This document shows, one piece after another, positions 63,172-64,000 of a DNA stretch of 64,000 nucleotides. The stretch covers positions 186,001 through 250,000 of the forward strand of contig JAFIDK010000007.1 of assembly GCA_017051695.1 (NCBI GenBank). The letters are read 5' to 3'. The position numbers were made by a program, and so were the translations under genes. Under the pieces are notes generated by a model that had not been told where the DNA came from, did no database searches, and saw only the letters and a list, made by a program, of their open reading frames with translations. Positions within the stretch are counted from its first letter, which is position 1; every line of letters begins with the position of its first letter. This DNA comes from Algoriphagus aestuarii (GTDB lineage: Bacteria > Bacteroidota > Bacteroidia > Cytophagales > Cyclobacteriaceae).

Positions 63172-63831
63172 TTATTTTCCTGCCGCTTTAGCATGATCAG
63201 CCAGAAACTGTGCCAATCCTGAATCGGTCAGTGGGTGCTTTAATAATCCAGTGATGACTTTAAGAGGGCATGTCACTACATCTGCTCCAATCTCTGCACA
63301 TTTGATCAAATGCATGGTATGTCTTACGGAAGCTGCCAATACTTCTGTCTCATATCCATAGGTCTGATAGATATGAACAATTTGTTCGATAAGCTGAAGA
63401 CCGTCATAGGAAATGTCGTCAAGTCTACCAATAAATGGGGATAAGTAAGAGGCACCAGCTTTTGCAGCCAAAATCGCTTGGCCTGCGGAGAAAACCAATG
63501 TACAGTTAGTTCTTATTCCTTCACTATGGAAGTATTTAATTGCTTTGACACCATCTTTGATCATTGGGATTTTTACCACGATTTTGTCGTCGATTTTAGC
63601 TAGTTCTTTCCCCTCTTTGATCATTCCCTCAAAGTCCGTGGAAATTACCTCAGCACTTACTTTGTCATCTACGATATCGCAAATTGCTTTGTAATGTGCT
63701 CTTACGTTACTTTCTCCACTGATGCCTTCCTTTGCCATCAAAGAAGGATTTGTGGTAACTCCGTCCAATACGCCCAAATCATACGCTTCTCTGATTTCAT
63801 CCAGATTAGCAGTGTCGATAAAGAATTTCAT
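63172..63831 (-). CDS. fsa: Fructose-6-phosphate aldolase (transaldolase family)
   Basis: A 219-residue small transaldolase-type protein. [32 protein letters not shown] and [18 protein letters not shown] carry the expected residues, with the Schiff-base Lys in VVKIPM. ISEEQ-type catalytic signatures are replaced here by [20 protein letters not shown], typical of the FSA/TalC group. Whether it acts as aldolase or transaldolase needs an assay. Confidence 0.93.
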   Translation of the reverse strand: MKFFIDTANLDEIREAYDLGVLDGVTTNPSLMAKEGISGESNVRAHYKAICDIVDDKVSAEVISTDFEGMIKEGKELAKIDDKIVVKIPMIKDGVKAIKYFHSEGIRTNCTLVFSAGQAILAAKAGASYLSPFIGRLDDISYDGLQLIEQIVHIYQTYGYETEVLAASVRHTMHLIKCAEIGADVVTCPLKVITGLLKHPLTDSGLAQFLADHAKAAGK

Positions 63832-63944
63832 GTTTGATTTATTAAAATAGGTGTGAATTTGATTTTCTGCATCTTAGACTCCCATTTCAAAATGAAGGGG
63901 ATACAATGGCAGAAATCCAAGGTTAAATAGATTTAAATGCCTAG

Positions 63945-63952
63945 CAAAGTTA
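63945..63952 (-). promoter_or_regulatory. -7 box of the aldolase promoter
   Basis: TAACTTTG on the minus strand, a full match to TAnnTTTG, giving a leader of about 105-110 bases. The -33 region has only TTC. Confidence 0.4.
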
Positions 63953-64000
63953 GAAGATTAATCAAGATTAGGAACTGGAATTAAGATGCCTTCACAAAAA

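Noticed and set aside
1-64000. CRISPR arrays, insertion sequences, prophage genes or a parS site
   Set aside because: No regularly spaced repeats, transposase or integrase genes, or phage structural genes were seen, and no sequence near TGTTTCACGTGAAACA. Reading by eye can miss degenerate copies.

Overview
The window is chromosomal DNA from a Bacteroidetes bacterium, most likely order Cytophagales and perhaps close to Algoriphagus/Cyclobacteriaceae (inference from gene content and style). The signs are a SusC/SusD pair, TonB-dependent barrels with carboxypeptidase-like N-domains, Bacteroidetes-only families (DUF6249, DUF5683, a YfhO-type giant membrane protein), A/T-rich leaders with few Shine-Dalgarno sites, and promoters of the Bacteroidetes type (TTG or TTTG, about 19-21 bases, TAnnTTTG). 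Coding density is high. I see no phage, insertion sequence, CRISPR array or rRNA. One tRNA (Gln, TTG) is present.

Layout. 1-2356: a YfhO-family membrane protein cut by the window edge. 2611-9458: ffh, a decayed fragment of a LytTR response-regulator gene, a small lipoprotein, an intact LytS/LytTR-type two-component pair and a divergent outer-membrane barrel. 9609-18669: central metabolism and housekeeping (pyruvate dehydrogenase E1 beta, aldehyde dehydrogenase, rhodanese lipoprotein, phosphoesterase, a 47-residue basic protein, hisS, YbaB, glycosyltransferase, PspC-like protein, TPR lipoprotein). 19160-31954: the accessory part, with SusC, SusD, a CRTAC1-like FG-GAP lipoprotein, a creatininase-family enzyme, a glycosylasparaginase-like hydrolase with a Tat-like signal, CutC, and an FG-GAP lipoprotein carrying a haem-binding CxxCH. 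Together these could import and break down an amide- or Asn-linked compound, but the substrate cannot be read from sequence.

32076-36185: a CBS protein, metZ behind a SAM riboswitch and a clear promoter, then prs-rplY-pth. 36551-45535: an M14 peptidase, EcsC-like protein, tRNA-Gln, rpsF-rpsR-rplI, a coiled-coil membrane protein, two methyltransferases, apaG and ung. 45572-53576: the parA-parB-DUF5683-dapB-lepB operon and pyrG-yidC. 54205-58852: a small helix-turn-helix-tailed protein, an ECF sigma/anti-sigma pair divergent from a DUF6249 gene, then a cca operon and a TPR protein. 58907-63831: a small membrane protein, a subtilase lipoprotein, an S41 protease, ftsE, a small conserved protein and fructose-6-phosphate aldolase.

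The observations most worth following are: (1) the mirror-image ECF-type promoters between the sigma gene and the DUF6249 gene, which imply one sigma factor driving both sides with a nearly leaderless sigma mRNA; (2) the 116-bp LytTR gene relic beside its intact paralogue; (3) the SAM riboswitch upstream of metZ; (4) the SusCD/CRTAC1/glycosylasparaginase/CutC/cytochrome-like locus; (5) the orphan HTH-tailed protein behind a 628-bp A/T-rich spacer.
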